Part shown: one piece after another, positions 7,904-15,977 of the stretch
Layout: each line of letters begins with the position of its first letter
Position numbering within the stretch: the first letter of the stretch is position 1
Source: Lentzea guizhouensis
Lineage (GTDB): Bacteria > Actinomycetota > Actinomycetes > Mycobacteriales > Pseudonocardiaceae
Reading direction: 5' to 3'
DNA: 64,000 nucleotides
Assembly (NCBI RefSeq): GCF_001701025.1
Contig: NZ_CP016793.1
Coordinates: forward strand, 2,666,001-2,730,000
Notes under the pieces: generated by a model
What the model was told of the DNA's origin: nothing
Database searches by the model: none
The model's input: only the letters and a program-made list of their open reading frames with translations
Made by a program: the position numbers and the translations under genes

Positions 7904-8062
7904 ATGGGGTCCGGCTACTCCGGCAAGACGGCGGCGGAACTGGGCCCGTGGCTGTTCGAGGGCGCCCGGCTGCGGTCCGACGAGCGGCGGCCGGTGGACG
8001 GGCTCGAGGTAACCGGCGACCACGCACCGCTGGAAAAGTTCCTCGCCGCAGTCAGATTCTGA
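7904..8062 (+). pseudogene. Duplicated C-terminal fragment of an MDMPI protein
   Basis: Two bases after the previous stop, an ATG opens a 52-codon frame. Its second half (ERRPVDGLEVTGDHAPLEKF and the ending AAVRF) mirrors the tail of the preceding protein (RRSVEGLEVFGDRALLELVL, ending ERVRF). It looks like a remnant of a tandem paralogue that kept only part of the MDMPI_C domain. It could still be translated as a small protein, but no ribosome-binding site is evident. Confidence 0.6.
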
Positions 8063-8094
8063 CCCACAGCCCACCGCCAAGGCTCTGCACCGGG

Positions 8095-8150
8095 GTGGGG
8101 GTCTGGGGGCGAAAGCCTCCCAGGGCGGGGCGTGGGGGCTCCGCCCCCAC
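8095..8150. repeat. GC-rich hairpin element beside a tRNA (copy 1)
   Basis: The stretch contains GGGGTCTGGGGGC and a perfect hairpin GTGGGGGC-TCC-GCCCCCAC (8132-8150). A similar element, also with GGGGTCTGGGGGC and a G/C hairpin, lies at 32138-32190. Both are just beyond the 3' end of a minus-strand tRNA gene and its terminator stem. No coding function is seen. Confidence 0.5.
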
Positions 8151-8168
8151 AAAACACCCGCCAAAGCA

Positions 8169-8203
8169 AAAGGGCGAGCGCTCTTCGCGAGCACTCGCCC
8201 TTC
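8169..8203 (-). terminator. Terminator after tRNA-Ser(CGA)
   Basis: An inverted repeat AAGGGCGAGcGCTC / GAGCaCTCGCCCTT with a short loop, located six bases beyond the 3' end of the minus-strand tRNA. Confidence 0.75.
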
Positions 8204-8208
8204 AGCTT

Positions 8209-8296
8209 TGGCGGTGGCGGTGGGATTTGAACCCACGGAGGCTTTCACCTCACACGCTTTCGAGGCGTGCTCCTTCGGCCGCTCGGACACGCCACC
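8209..8296 (-). tRNA. tRNA-Ser(CGA), CCA encoded
   Basis: A class II tRNA. The 5' GGTGGCG pairs with 3' CGCCACC, the discriminator is G8212, and CCA is encoded at 8211-8209. The anticodon loop CTCGAAA gives CGA, there is a long variable arm, and the T-arm is GGGTTCAAATCCC. Confidence 0.96.
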
Positions 8297-8328
8297 GGTA
8301 AGAACAATACACAGTCGGATCCAGGGGT

Positions 8329-8775
8329 TTAACGCTGGGTCCGGAAGAAGCGTTCGAGCAGGTCAGCGCACTCGTCCTCAAGCACACCGCCGCGCACCTC
8401 GGGCCGGTGGTTGAGCCGGCGGTCCCGCACGACGTCCCACAGGGAGCCGACGGCGCCGGTCTTGGGCTCCCAGGCACCGAAGACGAGACGAGAGACACGG
8501 GCGAGGACGAGGGCGCCCGCGCACATCGTGCAGGGTTCCAACGTCACCGCGAGGGTGCAGCCGTCGAGGCGCCAGCCGTCGCCGTACTTGGTGGCAGCTG
8601 AACGCAGGGCCAGGACCTCGGCGTGGGCGGTGGGGTCGCCGAGGGCCTCGCGGGCGTTGCAGGCCTCGGCCAGCACCGTGCCGTCCGGGGCGAAGACGAC
8701 GGCGCCGATGGGGACGTCCGTGCCGGCTTTCGACGCCGCGCGGAGGGCCGTGCGGATCAGGTCTTCGTCGTTCAC
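8329..8775 (-). CDS. tadA: tRNA(adenine-34) deaminase
   Basis: A 148-residue cytidine/deoxycytidylate-deaminase-fold enzyme that converts A34 to inosine in tRNA-Arg(ACG). The zinc/catalytic motifs are HAEVLAL (His and Glu) and LEPCTMCAGA (two Cys), with normal spacing and length. The GTG at 8775 overlaps the stop of the upstream gene (GTGA), indicating coupling with the tRNA-deaminase-associated protein. Its expected substrate, tRNA-Arg(ACG), is encoded in the same window at 32251-32323. Confidence 0.95.
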   Translation of the reverse strand: MNDEDLIRTALRAASKAGTDVPIGAVVFAPDGTVLAEACNAREALGDPTAHAEVLALRSAATKYGDGWRLDGCTLAVTLEPCTMCAGALVLARVSRLVFGAWEPKTGAVGSLWDVVRDRRLNHRPEVRGGVLEDECADLLERFFRTQR

Positions 8776-9260
8776 GCCTGGATGGTGTCGAGCAGCTTCA
8801 CGAACTCGTCGATGAACCCGATGCGCTGGGCGATCATCTGGAGCTGCTCGTCCGGGTAGAGGTCGACCTCGTCGACGATGATCTGGAGCTCGTGGGAGGG
8901 CATGCCGAGGTCGGCGAGCACGCCGAGGTCGCCCTCCGGCCAGAGCTCGGTGTCCTCCTCGTCGGGTGGGTCGACGCGCAGGAGGTCGAGGACGTCGGCG
9001 GCGATGTCGTAGTCGAGTGCCGCGGCGGCGTCGCTCAGGAGCAGGGCCACGCCGCCGGGGACCGGGCGCAGGATGATGAAGAACTCGTCGTCGACGGCCA
9101 GGAGGCCGAAGGCCGCGCCGGTCGACCTGAGCTGCCGCAGCTGGGTGATCGCCGCGTCCAGCTCCGACAGCGCGGAGCTGTCCATCCTGCTGCACCGCCA
9201 GCGGCCGTCCTCCCGGACGACCGCGACCGCGAAGCCGTTGACCGGCTCCTGCTGTGTCAT
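8772..9260 (-). CDS. tRNA adenosine deaminase-associated protein (Rv3753c-like)
   Basis: A 162-residue acidic protein of the family routinely encoded upstream of actinobacterial tadA. The visible core includes FAVAVVREDGRWRC near the N-terminus, a long acidic middle (DPPDEEDTELWPEGDLG) and a helical end (IGFIDEFVKLLDTI). Function is unknown; a role with TadA is inferred only from conserved pairing. ATG 9260 follows TACGGT (9272-9267) by six bases, consistent with a leaderless message. It ends in a GTGA overlap with tadA. Confidence 0.85.
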   Translation of the reverse strand: MTQQEPVNGFAVAVVREDGRWRCSRMDSSALSELDAAITQLRQLRSTGAAFGLLAVDDEFFIILRPVPGGVALLLSDAAAALDYDIAADVLDLLRVDPPDEEDTELWPEGDLGVLADLGMPSHELQIIVDEVDLYPDEQLQMIAQRIGFIDEFVKLLDTIQA

Positions 9261-9320
9261 GTGCACACCGTAGGGCCCCGACGACCTTCCCGGTAGCTGA
9301 GGTGGTGCGACTATCGGAGG

Positions 9321-10526
9321 ATGAGCACAACCACACCGGAACCCCGTTTCGTCGGATTGCTCGAGGCGGCCCGCGCGCTGCAGCCGCGCACGGTCGCGTT
9401 GCGGCGGCAGGTGCACCGCCAGCCTGAACAGGGCCTTCAGCTGCCGAAGACGCAGGCGGCGATCCTGCACGCGTTGGAGGGGCTGCCGCTGAAGGTCACC
9501 ACGGGCAAGTCGACGACGTCGGTCGTCGCGGTGCTGGAGGGCGAGCAGCCGGGGCCCACGGTGCTGTTGCGCGGCGACATGGACGGCCTCCCGCTGCAGG
9601 AGGACACGGGCCTGCCGTTCGCGTCCGAAGTGGACGGAGCCATGCACGCCTGCGGTCACGACACGCACGTGGCGATGCTGGCCACCTCCGCCCGCCTGCT
9701 CGCCGACCGCCGCGACGCGCTGCGGGGCCGGGTGCTGTTCATGTTCCAGCCGGGCGAGGAGGGCTACCATGGCGCCCGGTACATGATCGAGGAAGGCCTG
9801 CTCGACGACGGCGTGGAGAAGGCCTTCGCGCTGCACATCACCTCGAAGCTGCGCTCGGGCGTCGTCACCTGCCGCTCGGGCCCGATCATGGCGTCGGCCG
9901 ACACGTTCCACATCCACGTCAAGGGCCGCGGTGGCCACGGCGCGATGCCGCACAACGCCCTGGACCCGGTTCCGGCCGCGGCGGCGATGGTGGGCGCGAT
10001 CCAGACGATGCTGGGCAGGCGGATCAGCGTGCACCAGCCGGCGGTGGTGACGGTCGCGCAGATCAAGGCGGGCACGACCACCAACGTCATCCCCGAGACC
10101 GCGACCCTCGACGGCACGATCAGGACGCTGTCCGAGGCCACCCGCAAGCAGGTGCACACCGAGCTCAAGCAGCTCGTGAAGCACACGGCGGCGGCCTACG
10201 GGTGCCACGCGGAGATCAGCATCGTGCCCGGCTACCCGGTGACGGTGAACGACGACGTGATCGGCCAGCACGTGGTGGACCTCGCGGCGACGGCGATGGG
10301 GCCGTCGTGGAGCGAGCCGCTGCCGGACCCGTTGATGGGTGCGGAGGACTTCTCGTACGTGCTGCAGCGGGTGCCGGGGGCGCTGGCGTTCGTCGGGGCG
10401 TGCCCGCGCGGGGTGGACGTGGAGGAGGCGGCGCCGAACCACTCGAACAGGGTGCTGTTCGACGAGGCCTCGATGGAGCACGGGGTGGCGATGTACGCGG
10501 CGTTCGCGCTGGACGCCCTCCGGTAG
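9321..10526 (+). CDS. M20 family amidohydrolase (hippurate hydrolase/IAA-amino-acid hydrolase type)
   Basis: A 401-residue metallo-amidohydrolase. Metal-ligand motifs are visible: GDMDGLPL, HACGHDTHVAML, PGEEGYHGA and the C-terminal MGAEDFSYVL. A dimerisation domain lies between about residues 195 and 305. It should cleave N-acyl amino acids or similar amides in the cytosol; the exact substrate is not predictable. GGAGG abuts the ATG with no spacer, so it is unlikely to be a Shine-Dalgarno site; GACTAT at 9309-9314, six bases upstream, suggests a leaderless start. It is divergent from the tadA unit. Confidence 0.92.
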   Translation: MSTTTPEPRFVGLLEAARALQPRTVALRRQVHRQPEQGLQLPKTQAAILHALEGLPLKVTTGKSTTSVVAVLEGEQPGPTVLLRGDMDGLPLQEDTGLPFASEVDGAMHACGHDTHVAMLATSARLLADRRDALRGRVLFMFQPGEEGYHGARYMIEEGLLDDGVEKAFALHITSKLRSGVVTCRSGPIMASADTFHIHVKGRGGHGAMPHNALDPVPAAAAMVGAIQTMLGRRISVHQPAVVTVAQIKAGTTTNVIPETATLDGTIRTLSEATRKQVHTELKQLVKHTAAAYGCHAEISIVPGYPVTVNDDVIGQHVVDLAATAMGPSWSEPLPDPLMGAEDFSYVLQRVPGALAFVGACPRGVDVEEAAPNHSNRVLFDEASMEHGVAMYAAFALDALR

Positions 10527-10548
10527 TTCCGAAGCCGCCTCGCACGGA

Positions 10549-11499
10549 ATGATGTGGGACGTGCGAGACGTGTGCGTGATCGGACTGGGACTGATCGGCG
10601 GCTCCGTGCTGCGGGGCGCCAAGGCGGCCGGGCGCACGGTGTGGGGTGCCACGGCGAGCAAGGAGGACGCGGACAAGGCGCGGGCGGAGGGCTTCGACGT
10701 CGTGACGGTCGAGGAAGCCCTCCACCGCAGCGCTGAGGCCCTCGTCGTGCTCGCCGTGCCCCTGCCCGCGCTGCCCGACCTGCTCAGGAAGGTTCCCGCG
10801 GGCACCCGGCTCACGGACGTCACCAGCGTCAAGGGGCCCGTTCACGACGCCGTGCACCGGTACGCGCCCGAGGTGCGGTTCGTGGGTGGGCACCCGATGG
10901 CCGGCACGAGCAGGAGCGGGTGGGGCGCGGGGAGCGCGACGCTGTTCGAGGGCGCTGCCTGGGTGGTGACGCCGGAGGAGGCGGACGACCACCTCAACGA
11001 CGTCATGCGGCTGGCGCTCGACCTGAAAGCGCACGTCGTGCCCACCACGCCGGAGGAGCACGACGAGGCGGTGGCGCGGATCAGCCACCTCCCGCACCTC
11101 CTGGCGGCGGTGCTGGCTGCGGTCGGGGCGGGTGGCGGGCCGCTTGCGCTGGCGTTGGCGGCCGGGAGCTTCGGGGACGGGACGCGGGTGGCGGGGAGCC
11201 GGCCGGAGCTCGTGCGGGCGATGTGCGAGGGGAACCGGGACGCGTTGCTCATGGCGGTGGACGACGCCCTCGGCAGGCTGGGAGCGGCCAGGGGGTCGCT
11301 GGCGAGCACGGGTGGGTTGCAGAAGACCATCGACGCGGGGCACGAGGGGCGGAACGCGCTGGTCAGCCAACCACAACGGAGCGCGGTCAGCATCGACCTG
11401 AGCAAGCCGGGGGCGCTGGCGGCGTTGCGCAACCTCGGGTCGCGGGGTGGGCGCGTGGTTGGGCTGAACGGAAGCACTGCCACTGCGGAAACGTCGTAA
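10549..11499 (+). CDS. tyrA: Prephenate dehydrogenase
   Basis: A 316-residue NAD(P)-dependent dehydrogenase converting prephenate to 4-hydroxyphenylpyruvate in tyrosine synthesis. The Rossmann motif VIGLGLIGGS is near residues 9-18. GGHPMAGTSRSGW and ARISHLPHLLAAVLAA match the catalytic helical region of TyrA. No ACT domain is visible. Two ATGs (10549, 10552) are possible and the first was taken. A partner aromatic/histidinol-phosphate aminotransferase is at 38030. The stop codon TAA forms part of the -10 (TAAGGT) of the next gene. Confidence 0.93.
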   Translation: MMWDVRDVCVIGLGLIGGSVLRGAKAAGRTVWGATASKEDADKARAEGFDVVTVEEALHRSAEALVVLAVPLPALPDLLRKVPAGTRLTDVTSVKGPVHDAVHRYAPEVRFVGGHPMAGTSRSGWGAGSATLFEGAAWVVTPEEADDHLNDVMRLALDLKAHVVPTTPEEHDEAVARISHLPHLLAAVLAAVGAGGGPLALALAAGSFGDGTRVAGSRPELVRAMCEGNRDALLMAVDDALGRLGAARGSLASTGGLQKTIDAGHEGRNALVSQPQRSAVSIDLSKPGALAALRNLGSRGGRVVGLNGSTATAETS

Positions 11500-11508
11500 G
11501 GTCGCCGG

Positions 11509-13032
11509 GTGGATCGACGGACGCTCGCCGGCGGGATCGGTGGACTGGCGCTCGTCGCGGCTGCCGTGGTCGCACTGCGGGCGAGTGACGCGCCGGACAA
11601 CCTGAAGCGCGAGATCGACGACCGGGTGCAGGTCGTGCAGCAGCAGGAGCCCGCCAAGCCCGCCAGTCCCAGGGCCAGGGCGCTCGACGCGGACGCGTTG
11701 CAGGTCAGCTGGGCCGGTGGTGCGCCAGCCTACGAGGTGCGCTGGAACGGCAACGAGCAGCTCGTGCCGAACCCCGAGGTGGAGCTCGCCGGGTTGCCGC
11801 CGGACCAGGAGGTCCAGGTCGAGGTCAGGGCGGTCAACGCGATCGGGCGGCGGTCGGAGCCGCTGAAGATCACTGCCACGCCCAAGGACCTCTACGACGA
11901 CCGGTGGGACGACCAGCTCGTCGGGCAGCAGGACCGGTTCGACGGGCCCGAGTCGCTCGACCCGCGCAGGTGGCGGGTGGAGGCGGACGAGAACTGCCTG
12001 GGGCTGCGGCCGTTCGGGCAGAGCAAGCGGGTCGACGTGGACTGCAGCACGGCGATGTTCCAGTCGAACACGCCGATCAGGTTCGGTGTGCCCGGTCAGG
12101 ACGGCGCGACCGGGCGGGCGATCATCAGCGTGGCCGGTGCGGTCGAGTCGAGCCACGTGCGGCTGTCCCTGCTGCCGGACCCGTGGCACTACCTCAAGGA
12201 CCAGGACCAGCAGCCGAAGGGCGCGGTCAGCCTCGACATCACCACCCAGGGCACGCGGATCATCGCCGACCCGGACCTGCCGCGCAGCGACCGGCAGGTC
12301 GAGCTGGGCGACGCTCCGCTGACCGGGCTGGTCGCGGGCGTGCGGCACCGGTGGGAGCTGCGCGTGCTGCCCGACGCCGTGCTCGCGCTGCGCGACGGCG
12401 TGGTCGTCGCGGGTGAGGCGGTCGTGCTCGGGACGCCGCTGGTGCACCCGCGGATCCGGATCGACGGTGGCGGCTTCCTCGACACGTTCGGGGTGGGCGG
12501 TGTCGAGGAACGGGCCGTGCCCACCGAGGTCATCCCCGCGACCGGTGAACCGCCGCACGACGCCATCGCGTTGAAGCTCCTCCAACCCGGCCCGAAGATC
12601 ACCGACATCCCGTTGCGCGGCGAGGTCCCCTCCGATCCCGACGCGCAGCTCGTGGTGTTCCGCAAACCGGAGAGCCGCCCCGGCGCGCTCCCCCGGCTGC
12701 CCGACCGGCCGGGTGGCATGAAGACCGGTCCGCCACGCCTGCAGGTCATGCACGAGGACGGCACCAAGCCACCGCAGCAGTTGCCCAGAACCGGACGCGT
12801 CCTCGTCACCGCCGAGATCAACGCGATCGGCCACCGCGGCATCGAGCTGGAGCTCGACGGCAGGCGCATCGTCACGCTGCCCACGAACGAGCAGGGCGGC
12901 GCCGTTCCCGGCCGGCACGAGTTCTGGCTGGAGGCCGGTGACCTCGGTGCCAGCGCCCGGCTGAAGCTGAGCGTCCTTCCGGCGGATCATGGCGAACCCG
13001 TTACCACCGAAACCGTGTTCGAGCTGCGGTAG
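11509..13032 (+). CDS. Exported FN3 / concanavalin-like domain protein, paralogue 1
   Basis: A 507-residue protein with an N-terminal membrane segment (about residues 6-24) and an outside body. Residues about 50-125 form a fibronectin type III module (YEVRWNGNEQLV, EVQVEVRAVNAIGRRSEPL). A lectin/laminin-G-like region starts at DRFDGPESLDPRRWRVE and a further beta-rich module follows. No catalytic motif or anchor signal is recognised. GTG 11509 follows TAAGGT by six bases, a leaderless-type start that overlaps the tyrA stop. The next gene is a paralogue with the same order. A binding or scaffold role at the cell envelope is inferred. Confidence 0.8.
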   Translation: MDRRTLAGGIGGLALVAAAVVALRASDAPDNLKREIDDRVQVVQQQEPAKPASPRARALDADALQVSWAGGAPAYEVRWNGNEQLVPNPEVELAGLPPDQEVQVEVRAVNAIGRRSEPLKITATPKDLYDDRWDDQLVGQQDRFDGPESLDPRRWRVEADENCLGLRPFGQSKRVDVDCSTAMFQSNTPIRFGVPGQDGATGRAIISVAGAVESSHVRLSLLPDPWHYLKDQDQQPKGAVSLDITTQGTRIIADPDLPRSDRQVELGDAPLTGLVAGVRHRWELRVLPDAVLALRDGVVVAGEAVVLGTPLVHPRIRIDGGGFLDTFGVGGVEERAVPTEVIPATGEPPHDAIALKLLQPGPKITDIPLRGEVPSDPDAQLVVFRKPESRPGALPRLPDRPGGMKTGPPRLQVMHEDGTKPPQQLPRTGRVLVTAEINAIGHRGIELELDGRRIVTLPTNEQGGAVPGRHEFWLEAGDLGASARLKLSVLPADHGEPVTTETVFELR

Positions 13033-13050
13033 ACGCCTTAGCTTGACCAC

Positions 13051-14769
13051 ATGAAGCGGGTCGCCTTCGCCGTTGCGGGCGTCGCCTTGGTGGTCGGTGT
13101 CGTCCTCCTGCGGGACACCGGGGGCGGCGACATGCCCGCGGCTCCCCCGCCGCCGACGAAGCTCAAGCCGTTCGCGGCAGACCAGGTGCTCGTGCCGGGC
13201 CCGCAGGGACGGCCGGCGACACCGGGACTGCTCAAGGTCCGTCCTGGCAACCACCGCGTCCAGCTCACCTGGTCCGGTGACGCGCCCGCCTACGAGGTGC
13301 GCTGGGGTGAGCGCAAGAAGCTCGTCACGCGGCCCGGCGCCCAGCTGAACGGCCTGCGCAACGACCAGGAGCAGCAGATCGAGGTCCGCGCGGTCGACTC
13401 GTTCGGCCAGTACTCGCAGCCCGCGATCACGAAGGCGACGCCGCGCGCGGACGACGCGCCCTACTCGTTCGTCGACCGCTTCGACAGCACCAGCGAGCCC
13501 GACCAGAAGCTCTGGCGGTTCGGCAAACGCACCGACTGCGCCCGCGCGACCGCCGGTGACGAGGACGACCACGACCGGTTGGTGCTCAGCAGCAGCTGCG
13601 GCACGCGCGCAGTGACGTTGCGGGCCCGCACTCCGTTCGTCCGCGGCTCGGACGAGAGCCGGTTCGTCGTCGAGACGGACGCCCCGAGCACCGGCGGGAA
13701 GCTGTTGCTGGACCTCGTTCCCGGCCCGGTGAGCGTCCAGGGCGAACCAGTGCTGCCCGGTGCCGTCCGCGCCACCGTGAGCACCGACGCGACCGGCAAC
13801 TCGATCGTCGAGCTCGTCCCCGGCGGCACCGCGACCAAGCCGATTCCCGCCGCCGTGCCGGGTGTGACCGTGCGCTGGGAGCTGGTCGTCGGCGCCGGTG
13901 GCGTGCAGGTGCACCGGGACGGCGAGGTCGTCGTCACCTCGCCGTACGTGCCGCAGTGGCGTGAGGCGACGGCGTTGGTCGGCGTCGCGGCGCTGGCCGG
14001 CGACCGGGTCAGGGCCGGCATCGACCTGATCGGCTTCCGGGCGGGCTCCGCCGAGGCACCGCCGAACGTGCCCGCCCCGACCGTCCGGGTCAACGCGGGA
14101 CCCGCCATGACCACTCCGATCCCGAACGTCACCGCCGGTCAGCTGCGGCTCGCGCTGATCCCGTCACGGGAGAGCGCACCGGTCGACCGGGTGAAGGTCA
14201 ACGGCGTCGAGCTGCCGCTGCGGCCCGCCGTCGAGGGCCAGCAGTGGAAGCCCGGCGCCGAGTACCCGGCCGTCGCCGAGCTGCCGGAAGAGGCGCTGAC
14301 CGACATCCTGAACGTCCAGCTCGACACCACCGAACGCGTCCAGGTCACGCACACCGACGTCGAGCTCACCGGCCCCACCTCCGGCATCGCGCACCGCGAC
14401 GACGGCACCCCGCTCGTGTCCGCCAAGCCCACGCTGGCCGACCCGCTCGCCGAGGTGCTCGACTCCGGCGGCCAGCCCGTCCCGAACGGCGCCGCGCTGA
14501 CCAAGGGCCGGGTGGTGCTGGAGGTCCGGGTCACCGCGCTGGACGCGGCGGTCGCGGGCCTGGCCGGGTTCGAGGTCCGGCTCGACGGCACCCACATCGC
14601 GACCGTGCCCACGGCGGCGGACGGACCGGCTGGTGCGGGCCGGTGGCGGTTGTCGCTGAACACCGGCTCGATGACGGAAGGTCCGCACGCGATCGAGGTC
14701 AGGGCCTTCAGCACCGATCCAGGCGCCCACCCCGAAACGGGTTACGTCCCCTTCATGCTGAAGCCCTAG
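13051..14769 (+). CDS. Exported FN3 / concanavalin-like domain protein, paralogue 2
   Basis: A 572-residue protein that repeats the layout of its upstream neighbour. It has an N-terminal hydrophobic segment (VAFAVAGVALVVGVVLL), a Pro-rich linker, and an FN3 module with APAYEVRWGERKKLV and QQIEVRAVDSFGQYSQP. A lectin-like region beginning FVDRFDSTSEPDQKLWRF and an extra C-terminal beta module follow. The shared APAYEVRW word and matched order show a tandem duplication followed by divergence. ATG 13051 follows TAGCTT (13039-13044) by six bases, a leaderless start. Function is unknown. Confidence 0.8.
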   Translation: MKRVAFAVAGVALVVGVVLLRDTGGGDMPAAPPPPTKLKPFAADQVLVPGPQGRPATPGLLKVRPGNHRVQLTWSGDAPAYEVRWGERKKLVTRPGAQLNGLRNDQEQQIEVRAVDSFGQYSQPAITKATPRADDAPYSFVDRFDSTSEPDQKLWRFGKRTDCARATAGDEDDHDRLVLSSSCGTRAVTLRARTPFVRGSDESRFVVETDAPSTGGKLLLDLVPGPVSVQGEPVLPGAVRATVSTDATGNSIVELVPGGTATKPIPAAVPGVTVRWELVVGAGGVQVHRDGEVVVTSPYVPQWREATALVGVAALAGDRVRAGIDLIGFRAGSAEAPPNVPAPTVRVNAGPAMTTPIPNVTAGQLRLALIPSRESAPVDRVKVNGVELPLRPAVEGQQWKPGAEYPAVAELPEEALTDILNVQLDTTERVQVTHTDVELTGPTSGIAHRDDGTPLVSAKPTLADPLAEVLDSGGQPVPNGAALTKGRVVLEVRVTALDAAVAGLAGFEVRLDGTHIATVPTAADGPAGAGRWRLSLNTGSMTEGPHAIEVRAFSTDPGAHPETGYVPFMLKP

Positions 14770-14786
14770 TGCCCCAAGATGGACCA

Positions 14787-15971
14787 ATGGCACGTGCACT
14801 GATCCTCGACGCAGCCCGTACGCCGTTCGGCCGGTACCGGGGAGGCCTGTCCGGCATCCGGGTGGACGACCTCGCCGCTCTGCCCATCGTCGACCTGCTG
14901 CGCCGCTATCCCGGTCTCGACCTCGCGCGCATCGACGACGTGCTGCTCGGCGACGCCAACGGCGCGGGTGAGGACAACCGCAACGTGGCGCGGATGGCGG
15001 CGTTGCTGGCCGGGCTGCCGGTGAGCGTGCCGGGGGTGACGGTGAACCGGCTGTGCGCCTCCGGCGGCGAGTCGATCATCCAGGGCGCGCGGGCGTTGAT
15101 CACCGGTGACGCCGACCTGCTGGTCGCGGGCGGGGTCGAGGGCATGAGCCGGGCGCCGTTCGTGACGGCGCGGCCGGACAAGGCGTTCCCGGACCGGCTG
15201 GAGACGGTGTCCACGGCGCTGGGCTGGCGGCTGGTCAACCCGCGCATGCCCAAGCACTACACGGTGCCGCTCGGGCTGGCCGCGGAGACCGTGGCCCACG
15301 AGCTCGGCATCACCCGCGAGCAGATGGACAACTTCGCGCTGCGGTCGCACCGGCGTGCGGCGGCGGCGTGGGACGCGGGCGTGCACGAGGGGTTCGCGTT
15401 CCCCGTGCAACTGCCGGACGGCACGGCGGTGCGGCGGGACGAGAACGTCCGCGCGGACACCAGCGCCGAGAAGCTCGCCAAGCTCAAGCCCGCGTTCTCC
15501 GAGAACGGCTCGGTGACCGCCGGCAACGCCTCGCCGCTCAACGACGGCGCACTGGCCGCGTTGCTCGGCACCGAGGCGGTGGCGGCCGAGCTGGGCGTGG
15601 AGCCGCTGGGCGAGGTGCTCGGCAGCGCCACGACCGGTGAGGAGCCGCACCGGTTCACCGTCGCGCCGGTGTCCGCGATCAGGAAGCTGCTGAAGCGCCT
15701 GCACGTCGACGCCGCCGACGTCGACCTGTGGGAGATCAACGAGGCCTTCGCCGCCATGGCGCTGTCGGTGCTGCACCACCTGCCGGAGATCGACAAGGAG
15801 AAGGTGAACGTGCACGGCGGCGCCATCGCCTACGGGCACCCGCTCGGCGCCTCGATGCCGCGGGTGATCATCGACGTGTGCCGGCACCTGCGGCAACGCG
15901 GCGGCGGCGTGGGCATCGCGGCCGCGTGCGTGGGCGTGGGCCAGGGCGTCGCGGTGGCCGTCAGGGTCTAG
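14787..15971 (+). CDS. Thiolase (acetyl-CoA C-acyltransferase)
   Basis: A 394-residue thiolase that makes or breaks beta-ketoacyl-CoA. The nucleophile Cys90 is in NRLCASGGES, the His motif is NVHGGAIAYGHPLGAS, and the second Cys is in AACVGVGQG. The residue after GHPLGAS is Met, where degradative thiolases usually have Gly, a small oddity. INEAFAAM precedes the His motif as expected. Fatty-acid beta-oxidation or ketone-body metabolism is likely. An acetoacetyl-CoA synthetase at 32610 could share the intermediate, but the genes are not adjacent. Confidence 0.93.
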   Translation: MARALILDAARTPFGRYRGGLSGIRVDDLAALPIVDLLRRYPGLDLARIDDVLLGDANGAGEDNRNVARMAALLAGLPVSVPGVTVNRLCASGGESIIQGARALITGDADLLVAGGVEGMSRAPFVTARPDKAFPDRLETVSTALGWRLVNPRMPKHYTVPLGLAAETVAHELGITREQMDNFALRSHRRAAAAWDAGVHEGFAFPVQLPDGTAVRRDENVRADTSAEKLAKLKPAFSENGSVTAGNASPLNDGALAALLGTEAVAAELGVEPLGEVLGSATTGEEPHRFTVAPVSAIRKLLKRLHVDAADVDLWEINEAFAAMALSVLHHLPEIDKEKVNVHGGAIAYGHPLGASMPRVIIDVCRHLRQRGGGVGIAAACVGVGQGVAVAVRV

Positions 15972-15977
15972 CGGCCG

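Noticed and set aside
10216..13914. Very long minus-strand frame across tyrA and the FN3 paralogues
   Set aside because: It spans three real plus-strand genes and has His/Arg/Gly-rich shadow composition.
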